21,458 nt of DNA, taken from the NCBI GenBank assembly GCA_044866695.1, contig JBIOUF010000193.1, positions 1 to 21,458 of the forward strand. The letters run 5' to 3'. The translations under genes were made by a program, and so were the position numbers. The DNA is from JBIOUF01 sp044866695 (lineage in GTDB: Bacteria; Actinomycetota; Actinomycetes; Propionibacteriales; Nocardioidaceae). Under the pieces are notes generated by a model. That model was not told the origin of the DNA. It was given only the letters and a program-made list of their open reading frames with translations, and searched no databases. Every line of letters starts with the position of its first letter. Positions within the stretch are counted from its first letter, which is position 1. Shown here piece by piece: positions 1 through 7,248 of this stretch.

Positions 1-678
1 CGGCGGCGCGGGCGGGGCTCCCCCGGCGGCCGGAGGCCGGGGCGGCGGTGGGGGTGGCGGCGGCCCACCCGCACCGGGGGGTGCCGGTGGCGCAGGCGGC
101 GCAGGCGGACCGGCGGCACGAGGTGGCGCGGGCGGCGCAGGCGGACCGGCGGCACGAGGCGGAGCCGGCGGTGCAGGCGGCGCGGGCGGGCCGGCGGCGC
201 GAGGCGGCGCGGGCGGACGCGGCGGGCCGCCCGCACCCGGCGGTCCCGGGGGGCCGGGCGGTCCCGGCGGTCCGGGTGGACGCGGCGGACCACCCGCACC
301 AGGCGGACCGGGTGGACCGGGTGGACCAGGTGGACCAGGGCGGGCCGGCGCTCCCGGCGGCCCAGGACGACCCGCCGCACCCGGCGGGCCGGCACCCGGC
401 GCTCCGGGCGCGCCCGCGGGCTGCTTGCCGAACCCGGTCCAGGTGTCCCCGGTGTCCTCGCGGGGCGGCGCCGGGTTCACCACCGAGACCACCGCCTGCT
501 GCATGCGCTCGAGCAGGTTCGGCCGGCGGCCCGGCTCCGCGGCGGCCGGCTCCTCCTGGGGCACCGGCGCCGGCTCGGGGGCGACCTTCTCCCCGGTCCA
601 CTCCAAGAAGGCGCCGCACGACCCGCAGAACGCGTCGGTGTCGGCGTTCTGGGTCCGGCACTTGCGGCAGACGATCAT
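1..678 (-). CDS. Zinc-ribbon protein with collagen-like and PPAPP tail (partial, 3' end beyond window)
   Basis: The ATG at 678 overlaps the stop of the previous gene as ATGA, and the frame stays open for 226 codons to the window edge. Residues 4-21 form a double CxxC zinc ribbon (C4, C7, C18, C21). A charged linker of about 60 residues follows. From about residue 85 there is a collagen-like stretch with many Gly-Pro-Pro triplets, then a Pro/Ala region built on a 12-residue unit (PPAPPAPPRAAG). Zinc-ribbon proteins are known at the end of actinobacterial eCIS operons, sometimes with a carbohydrate-binding domain; no such domain is visible here because the gene is cut. Its place directly after baseplate genes and its coupled start suggest a particle-associated or accessory role. 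The exact function is unknown. The composition could also be a disordered spacer leading to a C-terminal domain outside the window. Confidence 0.8.
   Translation of the reverse strand, partial: MIVCRKCRTQNADTDAFCGSCGAFLEWTGEKVAPEPAPVPQEEPAAAEPGRRPNLLERMQQAVVSVVNPAPPREDTGDTWTGFGKQPAGAPGAPGAGPPGAAGRPGPPGAPARPGPPGPPGPPGPPGAGGPPRPPGPPGPPGPPGPPGAGGPPRPPAPPRAAGPPAPPAPPAPPRAAGPPAPPAPPRAAGPPAPPAPPAPPGAGGPPPPPPPPRPPAAGGAPPAPP
95..159. repeat. 36-bp-period coding repeat in the Pro-rich tail
   Basis: The same 29-bp string starts at 95 and again at 131, giving a 36-bp period. It encodes the 12-residue PPAPPAPPRAAG unit of the zinc-ribbon protein. Similar but degenerate units continue to about 215. Near-identical DNA suggests recent slippage or unequal exchange. 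Confidence 0.75.
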
Positions 679-1217
679 CTCGGCACCACCTCGATCACGT
701 GCGGGACATGGGCGGGCTTGGCGGCGTCCACCAGCTCCTCGAGCGCGGCCTGCCGGACCGACGACGGGTCGTCGACCGCGACGCTCACCACGAGGGCCTG
801 GTCGGGTCCGGACCCGCCGTCCGCACCGGTCGGCGAGGTCGACCGCTCGACCCCGCCGGGCTCGGTCACGGTGACCTCACCGCCGGTCGCGAGCGAGACC
901 AGCGCGCGAAGGCCGGGTACGGTCCCCCGGAGGCGGTGCAGCTCGCACGCGGCCAGCACGCTCCACCGGCGGCGGTCGTCCGGCCAGTTGTCGTCCAGCG
1001 GCGCACCCACCCAGGACCCCAGCCAGGTCACGAAGTCCGCCGGCGCGAGCAGCGGGTCGACGTAGGCCTCGAGGCAGTCCAGGACCGAGATGGCGGGAGC
1101 CAGCACGTCGTCGAGGCCGGTGGTCATCCGGACCACGAAGTCGTCCTCCTGCAGGTACGCCGGGACCAGCGTCGCGAGCGGGTACGGCGAGCGCAGCCCC
1201 GGCACCTCGGCGCGCAT
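675..1217 (-). CDS. Phage tail protein I-like baseplate protein of the CIS (180 aa)
   Basis: The ATG at 1217 forms an ATGA overlap with the stop of the upstream baseplate gene. The protein begins MRAEVPGLRSPYPLATLVPA and carries a core with LAPADFVTWLGSWVG, a WP..RRR segment and RLRGTVPGLRALVSLATGG. This pattern fits the phage tail protein family related to P2 gpI (the TIGR02242-type tail proteins), which contributes to the outer baseplate wedge near fibre attachment. It sits immediately after the gpJ-type gene, as in contractile tails. In eCIS terms it fills part of the Afp12 position, but it is short and contains only the tail-I-like module. The family call is from motif memory and the role is inferred from context. 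Confidence 0.75.
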   Translation of the reverse strand: MRAEVPGLRSPYPLATLVPAYLQEDDFVVRMTTGLDDVLAPAISVLDCLEAYVDPLLAPADFVTWLGSWVGAPLDDNWPDDRRRWSVLAACELHRLRGTVPGLRALVSLATGGEVTVTEPGGVERSTSPTGADGGSGPDQALVVSVAVDDPSSVRQAALEELVDAAKPAHVPHVIEVVPR

Positions 1218-3166
1218 CAGTGCTCCTCGACCCGGACGTGGTGCTCGAAGGAGAAGACCAGGCTGTGCTTGTCCAGGTCGAGCCGCTGGACCTCCGCGCC
1301 GCGCTTTCCGGTGACCGGGTCGGCGCCGAACATCCGCAGGTCCTCGACCAGGTCGACGCCGCGGACGTCGCGGAGCGCGGCGAAGACCTCGCCGGTCTGC
1401 ACCGGCCGCCCGAACGGCCAGCCGTCGCCGCCGGGGCCGCCCCCGGGCAGGGGGTTGACCAGCCGGTAGAGCGCATCCAGCGCGTCCTGCTCGACCTGCG
1501 CCGCCCGGACCCTCGGCCGCGCGACCAGCCGGGCGACCACCGTGACGCCGCGGTAGCGCGGCGGCTCCAAGAGCACCCGCACCCCGGCGACCTTGGTCTC
1601 CTCCAGCCGCGCGGCGATGCGAGCCAGGGTCTGCTCGTCGGGAACCAGGTTCTCCAAGGAGATGCGGTGCCGGTCGGCGGGCGCCGCCGGCACCACCAGG
1701 ACCTTCACGGTGCCGGCCGGCACGAGGTCGCCGTCGGCGGGCACGCACCGCACGCGGGCGACCTCCGGCGCCGCCTCTCGGGCCAGGGCCTCGTAGTCCT
1801 CCGCGGTGACCGCCCGGTCCCGGGTGCGCAGCAGGAGCGGTCCGCGCTGCATCGCCGCGTCCAGCGTCTCCCCGTCGGTGCCGCCGGTGGCGGCGTACCT
1901 GTTCTCCACGCCGGTCACGAACGGGATCGAGGTCCGCAGCGCGGTGATGCCGTGGGCGCCGACGTTGCCCCGCGGACCGCCGCCGACCGCGTAGTTGCGG
2001 ATCCGGACGGTCGCACCGGCCTCCGGCACGGACCCGTGCTGTCGGACCGTGCCGTCGTCCAGCCGCACCATCGGGCCGAACCGCAGCTCCCCGGCGTAGG
2101 CGTCCAGCACGAAGTGCCGGTCGTCGCTGCCGCTCTCGGCGAAGTGGTCGACCCTGGTCCACTCCTGCCAGCCCTGCTCGGAGCTGACCTCGACCACGGC
2201 CTCGCCCACGCCCACGAGCACCGGCGACCTGCCGACGAGGAACCGTTGCCCCGGCGTGCCCTCCGACTCGCCGAGCGTCTCCTCGGCGACCACCTCGGCG
2301 TTGACCGCGGTCGCGGTCCCCCCGACCGTGCAGACGCTGAGGCCGCTGAGCACGGGGCTGGCGCTGTACGGCGGCTGGCCCTCCTCCGGCTCGGTCACCC
2401 GGGCCCGCAGCCATGCGCCGGCGCGCCCTGCGACCACCCGGGTGCTGTGCTGGTCGGGGACGTGGAGCACCAGGTAGCCCGACCGGTTCAGCCCGCCGGT
2501 CTGGTCGAGGCCCACGTCGCACTCCACCCAGCGGTCCCCGCAGCCGGCCTCCCAGACCAGCGGCGGGCGCAGCGGGTTCACCCCGACGCCCTCGGCCTGC
2601 GCGACCAGGTCGACGCGCACGGCGCAGCGAGGGGTCGGCGCGTCCAGGCCGACGTACACCAGGTCACCGGGCACCGGCACGGGCGAGAAGGCCGCCACCG
2701 GGCTGTCCAGCTCCGCCTGCATGGTGTGGTCCTGCTCGTCGCCGCCGGCGGCGCAGGTGGCCAGCCCCGCTAGGGCGCAGGGGACGATCTCCAGGTCACC
2801 GACGGTGCTGAACAGCACCCGGCTGCCGTCGTCGGCGTTCGGGGTGGCGACCTCGGTCCCCTGGGGCACCACGAAGGGCGCCTCGGGCGGGGTCGCGAGC
2901 CAGAACGTCACCGGGCCCCGCGCGGCGGTGGCCGGGTACATCCGCAGCCCGATCATCTCCAGGAACTTCACGTAGAGCCGGTCGGGCACGCGGTTGAGCC
3001 GGTACAGCATCGCGTCGGTGATGTAGGCGAACGTCTCGATCAACGTGACGCCGGGGTCCGAGACGTTGTGGTCGGTCCACTCCGGGCACCGCCGGGTCAC
3101 CAGCCGCTTGGCGTCGTCGACGAGGTCCTGGAAGCCACGGTCGTCCAGGCGTGGGGCGGGCAGCAT
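1217..3166 (-). CDS. gpJ-type putative baseplate assembly protein of the CIS (649 aa)
   Basis: The ATG at 3166 overlaps the gp25 stop as ATGA; the reading frame extends further upstream, but only as a shadow of gp25. The N-terminus contains DPGVTLIETFAYITDAMLYR followed by NRVPDRLYVKFLEMIG, typical of the putative baseplate assembly protein family (TIGR02243 type, Afp11-like). The C-terminal third has the baseplate J signature: GGTDGE, then a run including LLRTRDRAVTAEDYEALARE. About 650 residues is normal for this family. The protein should form the baseplate wedge that links the hub to the sheath and triggers contraction. Gene order gp25, gpJ, tail I is the classic contractile tail order. 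Confidence in the family is high. Confidence 0.92.
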   Translation of the reverse strand: MLPAPRLDDRGFQDLVDDAKRLVTRRCPEWTDHNVSDPGVTLIETFAYITDAMLYRLNRVPDRLYVKFLEMIGLRMYPATAARGPVTFWLATPPEAPFVVPQGTEVATPNADDGSRVLFSTVGDLEIVPCALAGLATCAAGGDEQDHTMQAELDSPVAAFSPVPVPGDLVYVGLDAPTPRCAVRVDLVAQAEGVGVNPLRPPLVWEAGCGDRWVECDVGLDQTGGLNRSGYLVLHVPDQHSTRVVAGRAGAWLRARVTEPEEGQPPYSASPVLSGLSVCTVGGTATAVNAEVVAEETLGESEGTPGQRFLVGRSPVLVGVGEAVVEVSSEQGWQEWTRVDHFAESGSDDRHFVLDAYAGELRFGPMVRLDDGTVRQHGSVPEAGATVRIRNYAVGGGPRGNVGAHGITALRTSIPFVTGVENRYAATGGTDGETLDAAMQRGPLLLRTRDRAVTAEDYEALAREAAPEVARVRCVPADGDLVPAGTVKVLVVPAAPADRHRISLENLVPDEQTLARIAARLEETKVAGVRVLLEPPRYRGVTVVARLVARPRVRAAQVEQDALDALYRLVNPLPGGGPGGDGWPFGRPVQTGEVFAALRDVRGVDLVEDLRMFGADPVTGKRGAEVQRLDLDKHSLVFSFEHHVRVEEH

Positions 3167-3630
3167 CAGTCCCCCTCTCCCGGGATCGCGTAGAAGGGAA
3201 CGACCAGGTTGTGGGTGGAGTTGGTCTCCAGGACCGTGTAGACGATGTCGATGTCGAACCTGCCCTCGGCGCCGCCGGCGACCTCCACCACGACGTCGTC
3301 GACGCGGGCGCGGGGCTCGCACTCGAACAGCGCCCGGCGCACCTCGGCCTGGATCCCCTTGGCGTTCTCCTCGGTGACACCGGCGAACACGTAGTCCTTC
3401 AGCAGCGAGCCGAACGCCGGGCGCATCGGCCGCTCACCGAGATAGGTCGCCAGGATGACGCGCATCGCCTTCTCGATGTTCGCGACCCCGTCGACCATGG
3501 CGATGCCGCCGTTGGCGGCGACGCCGACCGGCACCGCCCATCCCCGGCCCGCGAAGCGGATGCCGGCCGGGTGAGTGCCCGGCTGCGGAGCAGGCGGAGC
3601 AGCCGCCGTGGGCTCGCTGTACGTCGTCAC
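3166..3630 (-). CDS. GPW/gp25-family baseplate protein of the CIS (154 aa)
   Basis: I chose the GTG at 3630 because a GGGAGG Shine-Dalgarno lies about 9 nt upstream and the gene then begins 17 bp after the spike gene stop. The first 35 residues are Pro/Ala-rich. The gp25 domain follows, with NIEKAMRVILATYLGERPMR and PAFGSLLKDYVF, then ECEPRARVDDV, which contains the EPR motif conserved in T4 gp25 and T6SS TssE. gp25 proteins join the central hub to the wedges and start sheath polymerisation. The length is slightly above the usual 120-140 residues owing to the Pro-rich N-terminus. The C-terminus overlaps the next start as ATGA. Confidence 0.92.
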   Translation of the reverse strand: MTTYSEPTAAAPPAPQPGTHPAGIRFAGRGWAVPVGVAANGGIAMVDGVANIEKAMRVILATYLGERPMRPAFGSLLKDYVFAGVTEENAKGIQAEVRRALFECEPRARVDDVVVEVAGGAEGRFDIDIVYTVLETNSTHNLVVPFYAIPGEGD

Positions 3631-3647
3631 CTCGCTGGGCCTCCCGC

Positions 3648-5522
3648 CTAGTTGAGCTGCACCGGCTTGCCCTTGACCGCCACCGGCCCGGTGCCTTCGA
3701 TGGAGACGGTCTTGCCCTTGAGGGTGAGCTGGGTGCCGCCGTCGATGGTCAGCTGGCCCTGCGCACCGGCCTTGATCTCGACGTTGCCGTCGCACTCGAT
3801 CTTCAGCGTCCCGGGCGGGCTGCCGGGAAGGCACTGCAACGTGACGGTCCCCGCCACCGCGTCCAGGAGCAGCCCGCACTTGTCGCCGGTGGTGCCCAGC
3901 ACGACCTGCGACGTGGTCGGCCGGCCACCGGTGGGCGGTCCGTCGTCGGCGAAGAACAGCCGGTTCCCGGACGGGGTCACCAGCCCTCGCTTGACCACGG
4001 TCGCGGGCCGGCCGGCCTTGACCGCGATCTTGCCCGGCTCGGTGCCGCCCGGCTCGAGCAGTCCTCCCGCGCCGGTGCGCGAGTTGACCACCGAGCCGAC
4101 GACGTACGGGCGACGGAGGTCGCCGAACTCGAACGCCACCAGCACCTGGTCCTCGGGCTCGGGCAGGAACATCGCGCCGGTGCGCTTGCCAGCGGTCAGC
4201 TGGGCGACCGGAGCCCAGGTGGACTCGTAGTCCGGCGACAGCCATGGCAGCGCCACCTTGACCCGGCCCAGGCCGAGGGGGTCGGCGACGTCGGTGACCA
4301 CGCCGCACACGACGCCGGCGATCCTGGTCGGCCCGTGCTCGGCGCCGCCGCCGCCGGTGAGCGCGAGCAGGGACCGGTCCTGCCGTCCGGTGACCGCGAA
4401 CCAGGTGCGGTAGCCGCCGGCGTCCGCGTCGAACACGTGCCGGGCCCTGGTCACCGTCCACGAGCCGGCGAAGGCGTCCGGGACCCCGGACACGTCCAGC
4501 ACCGCGCCGGCCTTGACCCGGGCGTCGCCGACCAGCTCGCCCTCCGCCTCCGCGAAGCCGCTGCCCACCTGGCCGGCCAGCGCGGTGGCCGCGTCCTCCA
4601 GGGCCCGGGTGCTGCTCGAGTCCACGGTGACCGCTCGGTCGAAGACCACCATCGCCGAGCCGCTCGGGGCCGGGCCCAGCGGCGAGGCGGCCGGGGCCGC
4701 CGGCGGCGTCGCCGGTCCGAAGACCCCCGCGGCGGCGACCGCGTCCCCGGCGCCGACCGACACCGCGCCCGAGTCCACCGGCTTGCGCACCGCCATGGCC
4801 TTCGCGTTGACCGGGTCCCACGCGCGCACCTCGACCTCCTTGACCAGGTTGGCCGAGCTGACCCGCGGCTCGAAGGTCAGCAGGGCCGCTCCGGAGGCGA
4901 CCGCGACCGGGCTGGCTCCGGTCGTGGTGGTGGGTTCGCGGAAGTACAGCGCCCCGTCGGTGACGCCGACCTCGAAGCCGGTCTCCTCGGCCCGGCGGCG
5001 AAGGAAGGCCCAGTCGGTCTCGTTGTCCTGGGCGAGGACCGGATGCACCTGGGTGGTGGTGGTGATCTCGCCCGCGGTGAGCCCGCCTCCCGAGGCGATC
5101 TGGCGCGCGACGTCGGAGTCCTTGGCGTCGACGAACGTGCGGGTGCGCCGGATCCGCTGCAGCCGGTGGTCCTTGGTCGCGCCACGGACGATCGTCAGCG
5201 CCTCCAGGCCGGTGTAGCTGCCTTCCAGGCTGGTCACCTCGCCGGCGACCAGGACGTGCGTGCCGGGCTGGTCGAGGACCGCGCCGGAGACCGTGACCGC
5301 GGTGCCGAGGGCGAGCCCGGCGTCGCCCAGGACGGTTCCGGTCTCGTCGAAGAAGGTCAGCTCGAAGGTGTCGGGCAGGCTCAGGTGCTGGTCGACCACC
5401 ACGCGCACCAGCAACGCGGCGACCTCGGGGGCCAGCGCCGCCGCCGAGGCGCCGACGCCGACCTCCGGCGAGATGAGCTCCTGCTCCAGCCGGAGGTGCT
5501 GCTCGATCGCGGTCGAGGTCAT
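3648..5522 (-). CDS. VgrG/gp5-like central spike and hub protein of the CIS (624 aa)
   Basis: The ATG at 5522 overlaps the upstream LysM gene stop (ATGA). Residues 1 to about 370 form the gp27/gpD-like hub region, including RIRRTRTFVDAKDSDVARQI and NETDWAFLRRRAEETGFEV. At about 395-480 there is a gp5 OB-fold region (GVVTDVADPLGLGRVKVALP, FGDLRRPYVVGSVVN). The C-terminal 100 residues are repetitive beta-strand sequence (LKIECDGNVEIKAG, LTIDGGTQLTLKGKTVSIEG) expected of a trimeric beta-helix needle. This matches the Afp8/Pvc8 spike. No lysozyme domain is seen. A separate PAAR tip protein is expected, but none was found in the window. The stop is TAG, 17 bp before the gp25 GTG. Confidence 0.93.
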   Translation of the reverse strand: MTSTAIEQHLRLEQELISPEVGVGASAAALAPEVAALLVRVVVDQHLSLPDTFELTFFDETGTVLGDAGLALGTAVTVSGAVLDQPGTHVLVAGEVTSLEGSYTGLEALTIVRGATKDHRLQRIRRTRTFVDAKDSDVARQIASGGGLTAGEITTTTQVHPVLAQDNETDWAFLRRRAEETGFEVGVTDGALYFREPTTTTGASPVAVASGAALLTFEPRVSSANLVKEVEVRAWDPVNAKAMAVRKPVDSGAVSVGAGDAVAAAGVFGPATPPAAPAASPLGPAPSGSAMVVFDRAVTVDSSSTRALEDAATALAGQVGSGFAEAEGELVGDARVKAGAVLDVSGVPDAFAGSWTVTRARHVFDADAGGYRTWFAVTGRQDRSLLALTGGGGAEHGPTRIAGVVCGVVTDVADPLGLGRVKVALPWLSPDYESTWAPVAQLTAGKRTGAMFLPEPEDQVLVAFEFGDLRRPYVVGSVVNSRTGAGGLLEPGGTEPGKIAVKAGRPATVVKRGLVTPSGNRLFFADDGPPTGGRPTTSQVVLGTTGDKCGLLLDAVAGTVTLQCLPGSPPGTLKIECDGNVEIKAGAQGQLTIDGGTQLTLKGKTVSIEGTGPVAVKGKPVQLN

Positions 5523-6724
5523 CGGCTCCTCCCGGACAGCTCGCCGGCCGCGGGCAGGTACACCGAGCGGCCAGGTCGCAGGCGCAGGGCGTCGTCGAGG
5601 CCGTTGGCCTCGGCCAGCTCCCGCCATCGCCGTGCTTCGCCGTACTTCTCCTCGGCCAGCCTGGCCAGGCTGTCTCCGGCCACCACGACGCGGGCCTCCC
5701 GGCCGCCGATGCCGCCGGAGCTGGGGTTGCGGCTGCCGGACGCGCCCTGCCCCTCCATCTCGCTGAGCTTGATGCTGACCTTGGCGCGCGTGGGAGCGCC
5801 GGAGGCGTTGAACCGCACGTAGGTGACCGACAGGTAGGTGAGCTGCACGTTGGGCAGGGCCGCCCCCCACGTGTAGGTCAGCCACGGGAGCGCCGGCACC
5901 AGCTTCTTCTGGCTCTTGACGGTCTTCCATGCCCAGCTGGTCTTCGCCGCCCAGGTGGCGAGCTTCTTGACGTCCGCGGAGACGTCGGCCGCCTCGAGGT
6001 ACAGGTTGTTCAGCACGTAGGTGGTGACGTCCTTGGACGCCTCCGGGGCGCCCTGCAGGTTCGTGGACAGCACCTGGGAGGGCTGCTCGGAGGTCCGGGT
6101 CACCGCCATCTCCGTCGGCGGGAACAGGAACGTCACCGAGCCGCCCGGGCCCGAGACCGTGGGCGGGCCCGCGCGGCCACCCGCGGTGAGCGCACCGGCC
6201 GGTGCGTCTCCGGGTACGACGACGTCGAACCCCTCGTGGACCAGCTCGAGCATCTCGCTGGCCACCTTCGTCGTTCCGGCGTCGAGGTCGGGGCCGCTCC
6301 ACGAGGCCGGGCGAGCGTTCGCCAGGGTCCATTTCATGACCGGCTTCTGGTAGGAGTCGTAGAGAGTGACCACCGCGCTGTCGCCGCTCGCCGTTCCTCC
6401 GTCGACCCAGCCGCGACCCTGGGTCGCCAGCCAGCCCTGCAGCGTCTTGGAGTCCGCCTTCGACACTGGGCGCTTGAGCACCACCTTGGGGTAGCTCACC
6501 TCGCCGGCCAGGTAGCGGACGCCGTCGTAGTGGCCGCCGGCCTTCACCGCCAGGGGCGCGAAGTCCATCTTCAGCCCCGAGCAGCTCTGCCACGAGCCGA
6601 GGTCGAGGTTGCCGATCTTCACCGTGAAGCGGAACGCCAGCCCCAGCGGCGGCCCCAGCTTCTCGCCCGCCGACGCGGCGCTCATCGCGCTCGCGGCGAG
6701 GGTCCCGATCGCGGCGATGGTCAT
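5519..6724 (-). CDS. Fused tube-initiator-like domain plus LysM hub protein (Afp5/Afp7-like, 401 aa)
   Basis: The ATG at 6724 forms an ATGA overlap with the preceding tube-like gene. Residues about 28-165 are a tail-tube-like domain (FRFTVKIGNLDLGSWQSCSG, EVSYPKVVLKRPVSKADSKT, MLELVHEGF) closely resembling the neighbouring 161-residue protein. A Gly/Pro linker follows, then a middle region with VTFLFPPTEMAV and LTYTWGAALPNVQLTYLSVT. A C-terminal LysM-like domain at about 345-398 includes VVAGDSLARLAEEKYG and RPGRSVYLPA. LysM-containing Afp7/Pvc7 proteins are hub components that join the spike to the tube. Here an additional full tube-type domain appears to be fused in front. Its position next to the spike gene supports a hub role. 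Whether the N-terminus is a true Afp5-type ring-forming domain is inferred. Confidence 0.85.
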   Translation of the reverse strand: MTIAAIGTLAASAMSAASAGEKLGPPLGLAFRFTVKIGNLDLGSWQSCSGLKMDFAPLAVKAGGHYDGVRYLAGEVSYPKVVLKRPVSKADSKTLQGWLATQGRGWVDGGTASGDSAVVTLYDSYQKPVMKWTLANARPASWSGPDLDAGTTKVASEMLELVHEGFDVVVPGDAPAGALTAGGRAGPPTVSGPGGSVTFLFPPTEMAVTRTSEQPSQVLSTNLQGAPEASKDVTTYVLNNLYLEAADVSADVKKLATWAAKTSWAWKTVKSQKKLVPALPWLTYTWGAALPNVQLTYLSVTYVRFNASGAPTRAKVSIKLSEMEGQGASGSRNPSSGGIGGREARVVVAGDSLARLAEEKYGEARRWRELAEANGLDDALRLRPGRSVYLPAAGELSGRSR

Positions 6725-7206
6725 GATCGGAGCTTCACGTCGTCGTCGAGGAAGCCGGTGTGCACGAGCTCGAGGGTCTCCAGCACGATGGTGGCGGCCT
6801 TGGTCTCGAAGTCGGCGATCTTCCAGCCGATCGGCACGAACCGCTTGAGCGTCCACTCGCACAGCGGGATGCCCAGCCAGTTCATCAGCTTGATGCTGCC
6901 GCTGAACACCTCCGGCTCCTCCGAGGTCTCGGCCAGCCATTCCTGGACCACCTCGGAGTCGGGGCAGGTGGCCCGGCTCAGCGTCACCTTGCTGTACTTC
7001 GGCAGCCCCGGCGCGATCCAGGGCTCGCTCCGGTCGCCGACCCGCACCTCGATGGGGTCCCAGGTGACGGCCAGCCCGGTGACCCGCGACCACGAGCCGA
7101 GGTCGTAGCGGCCGTCGTCGATGACGACCAGGAACTTGCTGGAGTCCCCGCGCAGGTTGAACATCCCGGCAGCGAGGCTGCCCAGGCTGCGTGCGCCCAG
7201 TGGCAC
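6721..7206 (-). CDS. Tube-initiator-like phage tail protein of the CIS (Afp5-like, 161 aa)
   Basis: The start is GTG at 7206, preceded 6 nt upstream by GGAGAGGAG, which decides the start over the in-frame ATG at residue 15. The sequence has the same layout as the N-terminal domain of the next gene: RYDLGSWSRVTGLAVTW, LPKYSKVTLSRATCPDSEVV, IPLCEWTLKRFVPIGWKI and ETLELVHTGF. This matches the conserved phage tail protein family (TIGR02241 type, T4 gp19-related). In an eCIS this would be the first tube-like ring on the baseplate (Afp5/Pvc5), between the LysM hub and the main tube. It lies 42 bp after the DUF4157 gene. Confidence 0.87.
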   Translation of the reverse strand: MPLGARSLGSLAAGMFNLRGDSSKFLVVIDDGRYDLGSWSRVTGLAVTWDPIEVRVGDRSEPWIAPGLPKYSKVTLSRATCPDSEVVQEWLAETSEEPEVFSGSIKLMNWLGIPLCEWTLKRFVPIGWKIADFETKAATIVLETLELVHTGFLDDDVKLRS

Positions 7207-7212
7207 GGTCTG

Positions 7213-7221
7213 CTCCTCTCC
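7213..7221 (-). promoter_or_regulatory. Ribosome binding site for the GTG-started tube-initiator gene
   Basis: On the minus strand this reads GGAGAGGAG, 6 nt before GTG at 7206. It supports the GTG start over the internal ATG. Confidence 0.7.
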
Positions 7222-7248
7222 TGCGGTGTCGGCGGTCGGTGGCGGCGG

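Noticed and set aside
1220..2773. Long plus-strand open frame opposite the gpJ-type baseplate gene
   Set aside because: The translation is low-complexity Gly/Arg/Val/His sequence without motifs, and the minus-strand gene is clearly real.
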